From positions 20,690-84,689 of the forward strand of contig BDTM01000021.1 in assembly GCA_002898015.1 (NCBI GenBank): a DNA stretch of 64,000 nucleotides, written 5' to 3'. The notes beneath the pieces are model-generated. The model searched no databases. It was not told where the DNA came from and saw only the letters and a list, made by a program, of their open reading frames with translations. Of the stretch, positions 8,326 to 17,222 are shown in pieces. The translations under genes were made by a program, and so were the position numbers. The DNA comes from a bacterium BMS3Bbin03. Its GTDB lineage: Bacteria; Zhuqueibacterota; JdFR-76; BMS3Abin05. Every line of letters begins with the position of its first letter. Positions within the stretch are counted from its first letter, which is position 1.

Positions 8326-9579
8326 TCAGTAAATTTTCCGAAGCTTTGTGCCCCGGTAATACTGCTGCAAAATTTGATCGTACCGATAACCGGCTTTTGC
8401 CATTCCCATGGCGCCCCACTGACACAATCCCACGCCGTGACCGCTGCCCGCCCCCACGGCAATCAGGCTCTGCAGGCCGCCTCCGTTCAGATAGGGCATC
8501 AGGCGAAAAAGCGTGCTTCTGAGGACCGGCCGTTTAACCGGTGTGAGAATCCAGCGAATCGCATTTCCATGAATCGTCCGGCTCCCGTTTTGAAATTTGA
8601 TGCGCAGATCTTTGACGCGCCCCGATGGAAAACGCCTTAAAACTTTCAGATCAGTCACGTGTCCCCAAGCCGGATCATACAATCCTTTCGCCGACAGATT
8701 CTTCTGCAGAATGGAATCCAGTTCATCCACGGACCAGATTTCCAGCCACCGGTAATGGGGGGATTCCCTGCAAAAATCTCCATTCCCAAAATTATCGGCC
8801 ACCCCCTTCAAATAAGGCGCATAAATTTTCGGCCACACATCGATCCCGGGTTCCGTTCTGCCACCGCACGTAGAAGAAAAAAAAGCATAAATCGGTTCAC
8901 CATGAAAAATAACAATTTCACCCACTGTGGCTTCGACTGCCCGATTGGTCCAGCGTGATTCGCCATCCGCACCGGTGTACACCTGGTCCAGAATGGTGGA
9001 TTGCAGAACGGCATTTCCCCGCGCCTTGACATTTTGAAGCTTCCGAAATGCATACGTGCGCGCCGCCACCGCCTGGGCTTTGAGGGCCTCAAAAATCTGC
9101 CGGTTGCCTTTTCCAATTTCGGCGGGGACGACGCCTTTTACATAAGACTCCAGATCGACTTGATTCAGCACCGCTAAATTTCCGGTGTGCGTCACAACGA
9201 TCGATAACCCGCCGCGATACTGCTTTCCGTTAAGTGCCAGAAGATGCGATCTCTCCGGCTGAATCCGGATGGAATCGGTATGCGTTTCAAGCGTTGTTTG
9301 GGAATCCTTGATTAAAATATTTCCTGTGGAATCGGGGGAGACTGTAAAAAATCCGGCATCGGATTTTCGGCGCAAGATGGTTTTGCCGTGCCGCAAAACC
9401 TGAATCCCGCCTCTCGAAGAAATCCGGACTTTCGCCGCATCCGGCAGTAACTGTACACGCACCTGCGGAATACGGGCGGCATTATAGGGACGGGGCGCAA
9501 TTCCGGCACATCGGACAAATAACCCTGCTCCAATGATCAAAACAAATGCAATTTTTATATATTTTTTTCCGGAAGTCAT
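8326..9579 (-). CDS. SpoIID/LytB domain protein (probable peptidoglycan lytic transglycosylase), lipoprotein
   Basis: The protein has 417 residues and an N-terminal lipoprotein signal (lipobox near LFVRCAG). The SpoIID domain occupies about residues 140-417. Visible family signatures are YVKGVVPAEIGKG, ALKAQAVAARTYAF, the Ser/Thr-Cys-Gly-Gly segment SSTCGGRTEP and the C-terminal GSGHGVGLCQWGAMGMA. SpoIID cleaves stem-free glycan strands; in non-sporulating Gram-negatives these proteins act in division or wall turnover. It starts at the last base of the TonB gene stop and is followed by the SPOR lipoprotein gene, whose domain binds the same denuded glycans. Confidence 0.87.
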   Translation of the reverse strand: MTSGKKYIKIAFVLIIGAGLFVRCAGIAPRPYNAARIPQVRVQLLPDAAKVRISSRGGIQVLRHGKTILRRKSDAGFFTVSPDSTGNILIKDSQTTLETHTDSIRIQPERSHLLALNGKQYRGGLSIVVTHTGNLAVLNQVDLESYVKGVVPAEIGKGNRQIFEALKAQAVAARTYAFRKLQNVKARGNAVLQSTILDQVYTGADGESRWTNRAVEATVGEIVIFHGEPIYAFFSSTCGGRTEPGIDVWPKIYAPYLKGVADNFGNGDFCRESPHYRWLEIWSVDELDSILQKNLSAKGLYDPAWGHVTDLKVLRRFPSGRVKDLRIKFQNGSRTIHGNAIRWILTPVKRPVLRSTLFRLMPYLNGGGLQSLIAVGAGSGHGVGLCQWGAMGMAKAGYRYDQILQQYYRGTKLRKIY

Positions 9580-10244
9580 TACCTTATCGAGAATCTGTAT
9601 GTTTTGGTGACCCAGACAACGACGGGTTTATTTCCTCTTTCCCCCGGGATGAACTTTGTCTTATAAGCTGCCTCTACAGAAGCCCTTTTACAGGCTTCAC
9701 TTTTTGTCGTATTTTTCAGAACAATAACGTCTGTTACGGAACCGTCTTTATTCACCTGAAGCGCCAGTTTAACCGTGCCCTGAACTCCCCTTTTCTTCTC
9801 TTTTTCAGGATATTTCGGCCAGACTTCTGCGATCGGGCGCGGCGGCGTAATCTCTGCCGCCCCTCCGCCTTCCAATGGGACAGGAACGTTTGAAACCGTT
9901 AAATTCGTCGTCTCGTTAATTATAATATCTTCCGGTACATCCGCTTCTTCTGCCGGAACGGGCACAACGGGGCGGCTGGGTTTAGGCAGGGGATTTTCCT
10001 GCCGGGTCACGGGCACATTTTCGACATAAAAATAGCCCGGCCATTTTGTTTCCTGTGCTTTTACGGACGGATGCGGAGCCCGTTTGAAAATTTCAAAGAT
10101 CATGATGAAAAAAATAAGCGTCACAATCAGAGACCGCTTAAAATAGACGGCATGTGACTGTTTTAAGACATCATACGCATCTCTTTTAAGAGTCGATCCC
10201 GGCCGAAAATCTCTGGTTTTAAAGTTTCTTTTTTTAAACCGCAT
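9579..10244 (-). CDS. TonB-family energy transducer (second copy)
   Basis: The protein has 221 residues: a basic cytoplasmic N-terminus, one transmembrane segment (SLIVTLIFFIMIFEIFKRA, ~residues 38-56), a proline-rich periplasmic linker (PLPKPSRPVVPVPAEE) and a C-terminal TonB domain (PKYPEKEKKRGVQGTVKLAL ... GSVTDVIVLKNTT). TonB passes energy from ExbB/ExbD to outer-membrane receptors. It is separated from the ExbB-ExbD-ExbD-TonB operon by a strong terminator (10295-10330), so it is transcribed separately, with the SpoIID and SPOR genes behind it. That context suggests an envelope rather than nutrient-uptake role (inference). Confidence 0.85.
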   Translation of the reverse strand: MRFKKRNFKTRDFRPGSTLKRDAYDVLKQSHAVYFKRSLIVTLIFFIMIFEIFKRAPHPSVKAQETKWPGYFYVENVPVTRQENPLPKPSRPVVPVPAEEADVPEDIIINETTNLTVSNVPVPLEGGGAAEITPPRPIAEVWPKYPEKEKKRGVQGTVKLALQVNKDGSVTDVIVLKNTTKSEACKRASVEAAYKTKFIPGERGNKPVVVWVTKTYRFSIR

Positions 10245-10294
10245 TCAATACAAATATACAAATTTCAATCCGCAAATGCTATTTTAATTTAAAC

Positions 10295-10330
10295 AAAAAA
10301 GGCAGTGTTCTTTTTCCGAACACTGCCTTT
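10295..10330 (-). terminator. Rho-independent terminator of the ExbB-ExbD-ExbD-TonB operon
   Basis: A perfect 10-bp stem, GGCAGTGTTC (10301-10310) and GAACACTGCC (10318-10327), has a 7-nt loop and is followed on the minus strand by TTTTTT. It sits 25 nt past the stop of the TonB gene at 10355. Confidence 0.9.
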
Positions 10331-10354
10331 CAAAGGGGTAAATGAAACGATGAA

Positions 10355-11002
10355 TTACCCTGAACTTTTCAACTTGAAAATAACCGGGATACTGACCCAG
10401 ACTTTCACAGGTTTATCACGCTGCATGGCCGGTTTCCATCTTGTTTTTACGATGGCCGCAATCGCAGCCTGGTCGCACCCGTTATTTCCGAGAGATTTCA
10501 AAACCTTTGTCTTGATCACTCTGCCTTTTTCATCGATCAAGACCTGAATAATCACCGTGCCTTCTACACCGGCCTTCCGGGCAATTTCGGGATATTTCAG
10601 GTTTTTTTGAATCGCTATAAACCCGCCAATCGGTTCGGGAGCCTGGTCGTACGCCACAAAAATCGGCGTTTCCGATTCCTGTTCAGGAGGCGGAGGCGGA
10701 GGCGGCGTTTCATTAAAATTGATATTCGTGCTTTCAATGGTCACATCTTCCGGCACCTCCTCACTTTCAGTCGGAACGGGAACAGCCGGACGAGCAGGCG
10801 GAGGCGGACGGTTAATCTGTTGGGTTGGCGGAATTTCCTCTGCCTTAATGATCACTTTTGCCACTTTTGGAACTTTTGTCGTCCCCTGAAATCGCTTAAA
10901 ACCTTGAAATAATACAATCATTAAAATAAGCGAAATTATTATGCCTAGCTCTATCCTTTTGTTATAGTTGAGCTTAAATCTAAGGCGTTCGCTGACATCC
11001 AT
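10355..11002 (-). CDS. TonB-family energy transducer
   Basis: The protein has 215 residues: a short cytoplasmic N-terminus, one transmembrane segment (IELGIIISLILMIVLFQGF, ~17-35), a proline-rich linker including PPTQQINRPPPPARPAVPVP and a run of seven prolines, and a TonB C-terminal domain (LKYPEIARKAGVEGTVIIQV ... GRVIKTKVLKSLGNNGCDQAA). It is the last gene of the minus-strand operon exbB-exbD-exbD-tonB and is followed directly by a strong terminator. The linker PAVPVPTESEEVPEDVTIES resembles that of the second TonB at 9579-10244, which points to a duplication. Confidence 0.9.
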   Translation of the reverse strand: MDVSERLRFKLNYNKRIELGIIISLILMIVLFQGFKRFQGTTKVPKVAKVIIKAEEIPPTQQINRPPPPARPAVPVPTESEEVPEDVTIESTNINFNETPPPPPPPEQESETPIFVAYDQAPEPIGGFIAIQKNLKYPEIARKAGVEGTVIIQVLIDEKGRVIKTKVLKSLGNNGCDQAAIAAIVKTRWKPAMQRDKPVKVWVSIPVIFKLKSSG

Positions 11003-11016
11003 AGCTTGTCACCTCA

Positions 11017-11511
11017 TCATTCTTCATATTTTGTTGAATAATTTATGCGTAATGCATTTGCCTTTCGGAGTTGTTGCTGAACATCATTCACAACTCCCAT
11101 ATCTGCATCCTGGTCAATCTTCATAGAAACAATGATTCGCGGATTTTCAACAAGTTTGTTATAGACAATATTTTTCACAGACTCTATGCCCACTAACTTA
11201 TCATTGACTGAAATCCGCCCTTCTTTATCGATCCAGATATAAAGTACATTACTTTTCCCGGGCAATTTTTCAATTTTATGGGCTGCAGGAAGATTAACCG
11301 GCAACCCTGTGTACTGTTTCATGACAGTCGAAACCATGAAAAAGAGCAGCAACATAAACACAATATCCGGCATGGAAGCCGTTGGAATTTGTGCATTGGC
11401 TTTTTGCTTTTTCTTAAAAGTTATCTTATCCGGAGGTGTATATGTTTTCGGAGCCTGCTTTATCTCCTCGGTTCCTTCTTCAGACTTCTTATCCTGAGGA
11501 TTATCCGGCAT
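11017..11511 (-). CDS. exbD: Biopolymer transport protein ExbD/TolR
   Basis: This 164-residue protein has a charged N-terminal tail (~45 residues), one transmembrane helix (MPDIVFMLLLFFMVSTVM) and a periplasmic ExbD domain (NVLYIWIDKEGRISVNDKLV). The essential Asp of the ExbD helix is present (D in MPDIVFMLLLFF). Together with ExbB it forms the proton-driven motor that energises TonB. The longer, lysine- and proline-rich cytoplasmic tail (QAPKTYTPPDKITFKKKQKA) separates it from the second ExbD upstream. It lies 14 nt before the TonB gene in the operon. Confidence 0.9.
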   Translation of the reverse strand: MPDNPQDKKSEEGTEEIKQAPKTYTPPDKITFKKKQKANAQIPTASMPDIVFMLLLFFMVSTVMKQYTGLPVNLPAAHKIEKLPGKSNVLYIWIDKEGRISVNDKLVGIESVKNIVYNKLVENPRIIVSMKIDQDADMGVVNDVQQQLRKANALRINYSTKYEE

Positions 11512-11601
11512 TTACTTTTTCTCCTGAGTATTTATATGCTTTTTTTAACGAGAAGGTTCCCTCACGGGGAATTTCTGAAAATCCCATTTTGTAAAGTGAG
11601 G

Positions 11602-12003
11602 CTACTTCTCAGGTTCAGCTATTGAAATTCGGGTTTCACCACTTTCCTTGATCTTATCCAGCACTTTTATATAAACGTTGTATTTGGTCTTGCGCTGGGT
11701 TTTTATGGAGACGATTAATTTAGGATTCTGCAGCAGTTTTTGTCTGATGATATCCTTAATAGCAGGAATCTGGACACTCTGATTATCAATAAGCACCTGG
11801 CCCTGTTCGTTAATCAACACATTGGTGATATTCTTTTCCCGAACCTTTATTTCCTGTCCGATGGGGGGCAGGGTAAGGCCGATACCCTTATCAACATCAA
11901 AGGTCGTTGTGACCAGGAAAAAACACAGCAGCAAAAACGATATATCCGCAAGAGAGGACGTAGGGATTTCAGCCGATCTTTCTCTTTCTTGTTTCAATAA
12001 CAT
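11602..12003 (-). CDS. exbD: Biopolymer transport protein ExbD/TolR (second copy)
   Basis: This is a 133-residue ExbD with a short N-terminus (MLLKQERERSAEIPTSSLAD), a transmembrane helix carrying the conserved Asp (ADISFLLLCFFLVTTTFD) and the periplasmic domain (NVLINEQGQVLIDNQSVQ). The pattern of two consecutive ExbD genes after one ExbB is frequent in Bacteroidetes-like Ton systems, where both copies contribute to the complex. It lies 24 nt downstream of exbB; a 90-nt gap separates it from the next exbD. The sequence differs clearly from the second copy, so this is an old duplication. Confidence 0.9.
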   Translation of the reverse strand: MLLKQERERSAEIPTSSLADISFLLLCFFLVTTTFDVDKGIGLTLPPIGQEIKVREKNITNVLINEQGQVLIDNQSVQIPAIKDIIRQKLLQNPKLIVSIKTQRKTKYNVYIKVLDKIKESGETRISIAEPEK

Positions 12004-12027
12004 GGTTATAATTCCTCTCTCTAAAAA

Positions 12028-12654
12028 TTATTTACCCAATCCGAGTTTTTCTTCTCTTTCAACCAAAGCGTCAATAAATTCCGTTGAGCTTTCTTCCATT
12101 TCAATAATGATGTGATCAATTCTTGAAATAAAATAATTGTGAAAGAATTGGATTATAATGGCCACAACCAGTCCGAACAAGGTTGTTAACAAGGCTACAC
12201 CAATACCGGTTGCCACAATTGCAGGTGAAATATTATTAGCAGCGGCAATAGCATTAAACGCGACCACCATCCCTTGAACCGTTCCGGTAAAACCAAGCAT
12301 TGGGGCAATGCTGATCACGGTGGCCAGCCAGATTAAGCCTTTTTCCAGAAAAGCCATTTCGATCGAGCCGGCATTCATAATCGCCTTTTCCACCTGGTCG
12401 ATCCCTTTATTCGACCGCATTAAACCGGCATGAAAGATCGATGCGATGGGCCCTCGGGTCTCCTCACACACCTCCTGTGCTTTCTGAATGCCGCCTTCAT
12501 CTAAAGCGGCTTTAATCCTTTCCATAAATTTTCTGGTGTTAACAGAAGCCCGGGTCAGTGTCCAAAATCTCTCGATGACAATTGCCAATCCAAAAATGAA
12601 AAAGAATAAAATTGGATACATGAATATGCCGCCTTTTAAAAAATATTCAATCAT
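12028..12654 (-). CDS. exbB: MotA/TolQ/ExbB proton channel protein
   Basis: This 208-residue membrane protein has three transmembrane segments: one near the N-terminus (MYPILFFFIFGLAIVIERFW) and two in the conserved ExbB/TolQ domain (GLIWLATVISIAPMLGFTGTVQGM and IVATGIGVALLTTLFGLVVAI). The signature APMLGFTGTVQGMV is standard. It forms the pentameric proton channel of the Ton or Tol system. It is the first gene of the exbB-exbD-exbD-tonB operon. The upstream 130 bp to the S41 protease gene is AT-rich and probably holds the promoter. Confidence 0.92.
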   Translation of the reverse strand: MIEYFLKGGIFMYPILFFFIFGLAIVIERFWTLTRASVNTRKFMERIKAALDEGGIQKAQEVCEETRGPIASIFHAGLMRSNKGIDQVEKAIMNAGSIEMAFLEKGLIWLATVISIAPMLGFTGTVQGMVVAFNAIAAANNISPAIVATGIGVALLTTLFGLVVAIIIQFFHNYFISRIDHIIIEMEESSTEFIDALVEREEKLGLGK

Positions 12655-12786
12655 GATGCGTTACACTCCTTAAGTTTGTGCAGGTTTACCTCGTTATTAT
12701 TTAGATACTAATTACAGAAATAATAATTAATTTTTTGTAAAAAGTCAATAACTTTTTTTCATTTTTGAAAATTACACCCAATACGC

Positions 12787-14370
12787 CTATTTTTTTAATC
12801 CTGTTTCAAGAGAAGCCAATTTTGCTGCCAGCGGGAAGGCACTTAACGCCTGCCGTACCTGGGGATCTCTTTTGACCGAAACTTTATAATAGGCTTCCGT
12901 GCCCCATAAATTTCGGGCAATTTCCGCTTTTAGCTCCCGCTGAACAAATTTACGGTCTTTTAAAAATTCACGCTTGTTAACGGATATATCCTTATCGTCT
13001 AAAAAGGTCAGGAATTTTTGAAGTTCATAAGCATCTACATCGAATAGAGCATTGAATGTTTTAAACGAAATGTAGCGGTTTTTCAGAAACCGGCTCTCGT
13101 GAATTGCAAATTCAAAAAAGGCCTGTTTCGACAACAACATAGAAGTTGTACCGGTTATTTTGGGTGTTCTGATGATGATGTCCGGACGAATGCCGCCGCC
13201 GCCGTACACCTTTCTGCCGGAAAATGTCGTGAACACCTTTTTGGGTGTATAAGGATTTTTTCGGGCTTCATCAACCGTCCCGTTGTAATAATCATATAAA
13301 TCCTTTGAATAGGGCTTTTGAATCAAACGGCCGCTGGGGGTGTAATACCGGGCGATTGTGACACGAATGGCCGAGCCGTCTTTCAAAGGAATTTGATTTT
13401 GAACCAGTCCCTTTCCGAAACTGTTTTCACCGACAATCACACCCCGATCCCAATCCTGCAAAGCGCCGGCCACAATTTCAGCCGCCGAAGCCGTTCCGTG
13501 ATTGATCAATATCACCAGCGGAAAATTAGGATGTGTGTCGCGGCCGGTAGAATAATAATCCTCATTTGCCGATTGAATCCGGCCGCGCGTGTAAACAATC
13601 CGTTTGCCGGCCGGCAGAAACTTATCGGCCACTTTTACGGCCTGATCAAGGTAACCGCCGGGGTTGAAGCGCATATCCAGAATCAGTTTTTTCATCCCGG
13701 CCAATTCCAGATCGACTAAGGCTTTTTCAAACTCTTCGTCCGTGTTTTTCGAAAAGCGAGAGAGATAAATGTACCCGGTTGTCCGATTGAGCATAAAGTG
13801 CGTGCGCACACTTAATATGGGAATGGTGGTTCTTTTCAGGACGACGTTCAACGGAATCGACAGTGCTTCACGTTTGAGTGTCAATTGAACGGTCGTGCCG
13901 AACTTGCCCCTCAATTTCCGGCGAATTTCCGACTCCGTCAGGCCATAAGTGGATTCGCCGTCAATTTTTACGATTGTGTCCCCGGGACGAATTCCAAATT
14001 TTTCAGCCGGCGTGTCGGGAATCGGAGAAATCACAACAGGTAAATGACTTTGGACCATATATTCAATTCCGACCCCGGTAAATTTGCCTTCATATTCTTC
14101 GTTCAATTCCTTTAACTGATCCGGCGGAATAAACACCGAATGCGGATCAAGTTCTTCCAGCATCCCCTGAATACCGGCATTTACGAGCACCTGCGGACTG
14201 ACATTGTCCACATAAAATTCCCGGATGGCATTGAATGCCATAATGAACCGTCTGATCTGATCAAAAGTGTTGGTCGCCGAAACCAGAATTTGTCCGCCGA
14301 ATTGAAAAAAGAAGACACTGATCAGAAGGACATAAATGAAATTTCGTTTTTTTGATTTAAAAAGTGTCAA
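12787..14370 (-). CDS. S41-family C-terminal processing serine protease (CtpA/Prc type)
   Basis: The protein has 527 residues with an N-terminal signal or anchor (FIYVLLISVFFFQFGGQILV). Domains in order: a helical N-part (residues ~35-95), a PDZ domain (~95-180; FTGVGIEYM, RPGDTIVKIDGEST) and the S41 catalytic core (~180-400). The Ser/Lys dyad is visible in HGTASAAEIVAGAL and GENSFGKGLVQ. A C-terminal region of about 120 residues follows. Such enzymes cleave periplasmic proteins at hydrophobic C-termini. It seems monocistronic, upstream of exbB on the same strand. Confidence 0.92.
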   Translation of the reverse strand: MTLFKSKKRNFIYVLLISVFFFQFGGQILVSATNTFDQIRRFIMAFNAIREFYVDNVSPQVLVNAGIQGMLEELDPHSVFIPPDQLKELNEEYEGKFTGVGIEYMVQSHLPVVISPIPDTPAEKFGIRPGDTIVKIDGESTYGLTESEIRRKLRGKFGTTVQLTLKREALSIPLNVVLKRTTIPILSVRTHFMLNRTTGYIYLSRFSKNTDEEFEKALVDLELAGMKKLILDMRFNPGGYLDQAVKVADKFLPAGKRIVYTRGRIQSANEDYYSTGRDTHPNFPLVILINHGTASAAEIVAGALQDWDRGVIVGENSFGKGLVQNQIPLKDGSAIRVTIARYYTPSGRLIQKPYSKDLYDYYNGTVDEARKNPYTPKKVFTTFSGRKVYGGGGIRPDIIIRTPKITGTTSMLLSKQAFFEFAIHESRFLKNRYISFKTFNALFDVDAYELQKFLTFLDDKDISVNKREFLKDRKFVQRELKAEIARNLWGTEAYYKVSVKRDPQVRQALSAFPLAAKLASLETGLKK

Positions 14371-14468
14371 TGTTAAAATCCGGATAATGGTAACTGATCA
14401 CAGGGCTATTGAAAACAATATACTAATAATGCCCAATTCAAAAACCCCAATGCCAAATGAAATTTTCA

Positions 14469-14561
14469 CCCCGTTAGATAAAGTATTTGCATTTTTTATC
14501 CATAATCAGACACCCTTCTGTTTCTGAAAAATCATATTATCCTGTTCAGTATCTAACGGGG
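14469..14561. repeat. 93-bp element with perfect 12-bp inverted ends
   Basis: CCCCGTTAGATA at 14469-14480 is exactly mirrored by TATCTAACGGGG at 14550-14561. The intervening 69 bp are AT-rich with no reading frame. The element lies 24 bp past the four-helix-bundle gene stop and about 100 bp upstream of the protease gene. It could be a small non-autonomous element or a long-loop hairpin; no target duplication is evident. Confidence 0.6.
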
Positions 14562-14584
14562 CAAGAATGACTCAAGGACAAAAC

Positions 14585-14965
14585 TTATTGTTTCTGCTTT
14601 GGGCTAAGAATAGAGGAAAAAATAAGCGTTAATTCCTGGGCTTCCTTCCACAATATTCTGCCCGATTCTAATTTTTCAGGATTTGCTTTAGCTAACATTC
14701 GCAACCAATGCTTTGTTCCTTTTGATTCTTTTTTGCAAAGACTAATCTTATACTTGAAATCTTTTTTAGACTCGGCAGCATCTGCTTCCATGTCATTGGC
14801 CCCAATACTCGTCCCAGACCTGACAATTTGACTAATAAGGGGATTATTTATTACATTTTTTGGAATTGATTTTGCGTATTCAATAATCATCTCTCCAAAT
14901 AGTGCTGTCCTTTCTTCTAAATCATATTTCCGGTTTGCATTTGAATTTTGAGCTTCCTTTGACAT
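14585..14965 (-). CDS. Four-helix-bundle protein (S23 / 23S rRNA intervening-sequence type)
   Basis: This 126-residue all-alpha protein has the family core: DLEERTALFGEMIIEYAKSI (helix 1), PLISQIVRSGTSIGANDMEA (helix 2, with the RSGTSIGAN signature), SKKDFKYKISLCKKESKGTK (helix 3, the E/K-rich segment followed by HWLRML) and a C-terminal helix. Such proteins are encoded within 23S rRNA intervening sequences or as stand-alone genes, and relatives (Avd) assist diversity-generating retroelements. No reverse transcriptase or rRNA is present here, so its role is unknown. It sits beside the 93-bp inverted-repeat element. Confidence 0.85.
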   Translation of the reverse strand: MSKEAQNSNANRKYDLEERTALFGEMIIEYAKSIPKNVINNPLISQIVRSGTSIGANDMEADAAESKKDFKYKISLCKKESKGTKHWLRMLAKANPEKLESGRILWKEAQELTLIFSSILSPKQKQ

Positions 14966-15009
14966 TTGGGTTTTGAAATATGGCCTTAACTGTTACAAGA
15001 TTTAATGCG

Positions 15010-17181
15010 CTATTTTTCGCTGTCACTAAATGGTAAATTCAAAATAATTTTTTTCTCGATATGCAGCGCTTTTTTCGCGCCCGGCTTTAAAGTGAATTTC
15101 CACGTCGGCAAAACCACAGAACTCTGGTACACTTTTTCGAACCCGGCCTCGGATAAAGAGACCGTCTCGATGGGAAAGCGCCAGAGCTTCACGGGTTCGT
15201 CAAATAAAAACTGAATCCCTATTTTCAACCATTCATCCTTCAACCAGATTTCCGTCACATCGGATGTTTCCCCCACACTGGCCAGATAGTTTTCCTTGAG
15301 CGCCCGGCCGGGAATCTCGTAATAACGATCGTCGCTCTTTCCCGCCATGAGTGCAAAATTCCATTCAACACCGAAAAACAAGTCAATTTTTTTATGAGAA
15401 TTATTTTGAATGGTATAAGAAATATCCAGATTAGAATGATCGTTTGAAATCAGAATTTCCTTGTGAACCGTCAGGGGCGTCCATTGGCTTTCGATCCAAA
15501 CGCCGCCCTTGCGGGTTAAAATCACATTTAATTGATCACCCACCCGTTTTGTGCGCACCCGATACGGCTGATTCACAAAATCGCCCTCTTCGCCGTACTT
15601 CACCGTCATCACGTCTTCAATTTTTGTGCTCACGTTGAAGAAATGATCGATCAAACTGTGGTGATCGTACCAGTCGTAGTTCAGCAGTTTTTCCAGTCCC
15701 TTTTCTTTGGTCACGACAAGGTCGTGGATCGAGGCGATTTCATTTCCATTGTGATTTGGCCGGGGTTGTTTCGCGGCTTCGGTCAGTTTCCGGTGATATG
15801 CTTCCTCCCGCCTGCTCATCGTATCCAGCAAATTGATTGCCTTCCCGCGAATATCCAGCTCAAACAGTGTGCCCCCGACGTGCGGCGCAAAATAGAGATT
15901 GAGTGCCGGCGTTTCCACCAACAGCTCGTCGTAGCCGTCGGCGTTAAAATCCTTCTTAATGGCTCGAATCTTGTTTGATGAAACAAGCGCTTTGTCTGCA
16001 ATATTTTCAGCCTGAATCAGATTCCGGTAAATGGCAAATCTCAAGTGAGAGAGATAGAGTCCGCCGAAGACGCCGTGCCAATAGGGACAATTACACTGTC
16101 CCGCCCAGAGATGATCCTTGGCCTTTTGAAACTCCTGCGGCGACAATTTTGGTTTTGCCTTCCACACTTTTTGGCTGACGTAGAGCATTTTTTTATGCAT
16201 TTTGTTGGATTCGGGATATTTTGCCAAAAAATTTCTCCAGAATCCGCCCCGCACAAAAATGCCGTACTGCTCAAATAGACTCTGCAGTTTTAAGACATCT
16301 TCAAAATCTTCCAATTTCCGTGTGGATTTCGCCGGCAGAGCCCACTCCATCATCTCCCGGTAAGAAGCGGCAGGCAAATAGACTCTCCCCAACGGCTTTA
16401 TTTGCTCGATGGCTTCACTAAAATGGATCATCCGAATCCAGTCCATATTTTTCTCTAACTCGGAAAAAAATTTGTCCAGCCAGCCGTTCGCATACACATG
16501 CTCGTAGGTGCCTGGCCAGATGCCGAATTTTTCGCCGTCGTCCGCAAATATGGCCATTTTCGAACCCTCTTCCGTGGCAAGGTTTCGCAGAAACTCGATT
16601 GTCTCATCCACTTCTTTAAACGGAATGGCGTAGCGAAGTTTTTCGCAAATCGGGAAAATGTTCAGTGTTGTGCCCTGCTCTTCCGTCACGTAGTACCCCG
16701 CTAATACGTCTTCACGAAGTCCGACGTATTTAAAATGGCTGTCGTCCACGATTGTGTACGAAATCCCCGATTCTTTCAGAATTTTAGGAAGATGCGGCTC
16801 CCAGACCCGCTCGGCCAGCCAGAAGCCTTTCGCCTCATAACCGGTGTATTTTTTCAGGGTGGTTGTTAATTTTTGTATTTGTCCCCTTTTATCGGCGTCC
16901 GGGACTGAAACCAAAATGGGTTCATAGTAAGCCCCCGTTATCATTTCAATCTGGCCCGATTGAACCATTTTTTTAAGCCGATCGATGTAGTCCGGATGGT
17001 GTTTCAGAATCCATTCGAAAAGAATGCCTGAATAGTGCTGTGCCAGACGAATTTTCGGATGCGCTTCCAACACATCTAAAAACGGAAGATACGCCCGCTG
17101 ATAAGCATCTTCAAAAACAAAATCAAAATTTCCAACCGGTTGATGATCATGAATTCCAAAAACGAATGTAACCGTCTTCAC
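15010..17181 (-). CDS. Glycoside hydrolase family 57, 4-alpha-glucanotransferase/alpha-amylase
   Basis: The GTG start at 17181 is preceded by AAAGGA with normal spacing and begins the family's usual N-terminus (KTVTFVFGIHDHQPVGNFDF); starting further upstream would run into the neighbouring gene. The protein then has 723 residues. GH57 signatures: HDHQPVGN, HYSGILFEWI, the nucleophile region FWLAERVWEPHLPKIL and the acid region MAIFADDGEKFGIWPGTYEH. Middle and C-terminal DUF1925/DUF1926-type modules follow, as in the Thermotoga/Thermococcus glucanotransferases. No signal peptide, so it probably acts on cytoplasmic glycogen or maltodextrin. No other glycogen genes are adjacent. Confidence 0.9.
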   Translation of the reverse strand: MKTVTFVFGIHDHQPVGNFDFVFEDAYQRAYLPFLDVLEAHPKIRLAQHYSGILFEWILKHHPDYIDRLKKMVQSGQIEMITGAYYEPILVSVPDADKRGQIQKLTTTLKKYTGYEAKGFWLAERVWEPHLPKILKESGISYTIVDDSHFKYVGLREDVLAGYYVTEEQGTTLNIFPICEKLRYAIPFKEVDETIEFLRNLATEEGSKMAIFADDGEKFGIWPGTYEHVYANGWLDKFFSELEKNMDWIRMIHFSEAIEQIKPLGRVYLPAASYREMMEWALPAKSTRKLEDFEDVLKLQSLFEQYGIFVRGGFWRNFLAKYPESNKMHKKMLYVSQKVWKAKPKLSPQEFQKAKDHLWAGQCNCPYWHGVFGGLYLSHLRFAIYRNLIQAENIADKALVSSNKIRAIKKDFNADGYDELLVETPALNLYFAPHVGGTLFELDIRGKAINLLDTMSRREEAYHRKLTEAAKQPRPNHNGNEIASIHDLVVTKEKGLEKLLNYDWYDHHSLIDHFFNVSTKIEDVMTVKYGEEGDFVNQPYRVRTKRVGDQLNVILTRKGGVWIESQWTPLTVHKEILISNDHSNLDISYTIQNNSHKKIDLFFGVEWNFALMAGKSDDRYYEIPGRALKENYLASVGETSDVTEIWLKDEWLKIGIQFLFDEPVKLWRFPIETVSLSEAGFEKVYQSSVVLPTWKFTLKPGAKKALHIEKKIILNLPFSDSEK

Positions 17182-17222
17182 ACTGGTTCCTTTATTTATC
17201 TTCCGACGGCGTCCGACAGCGC

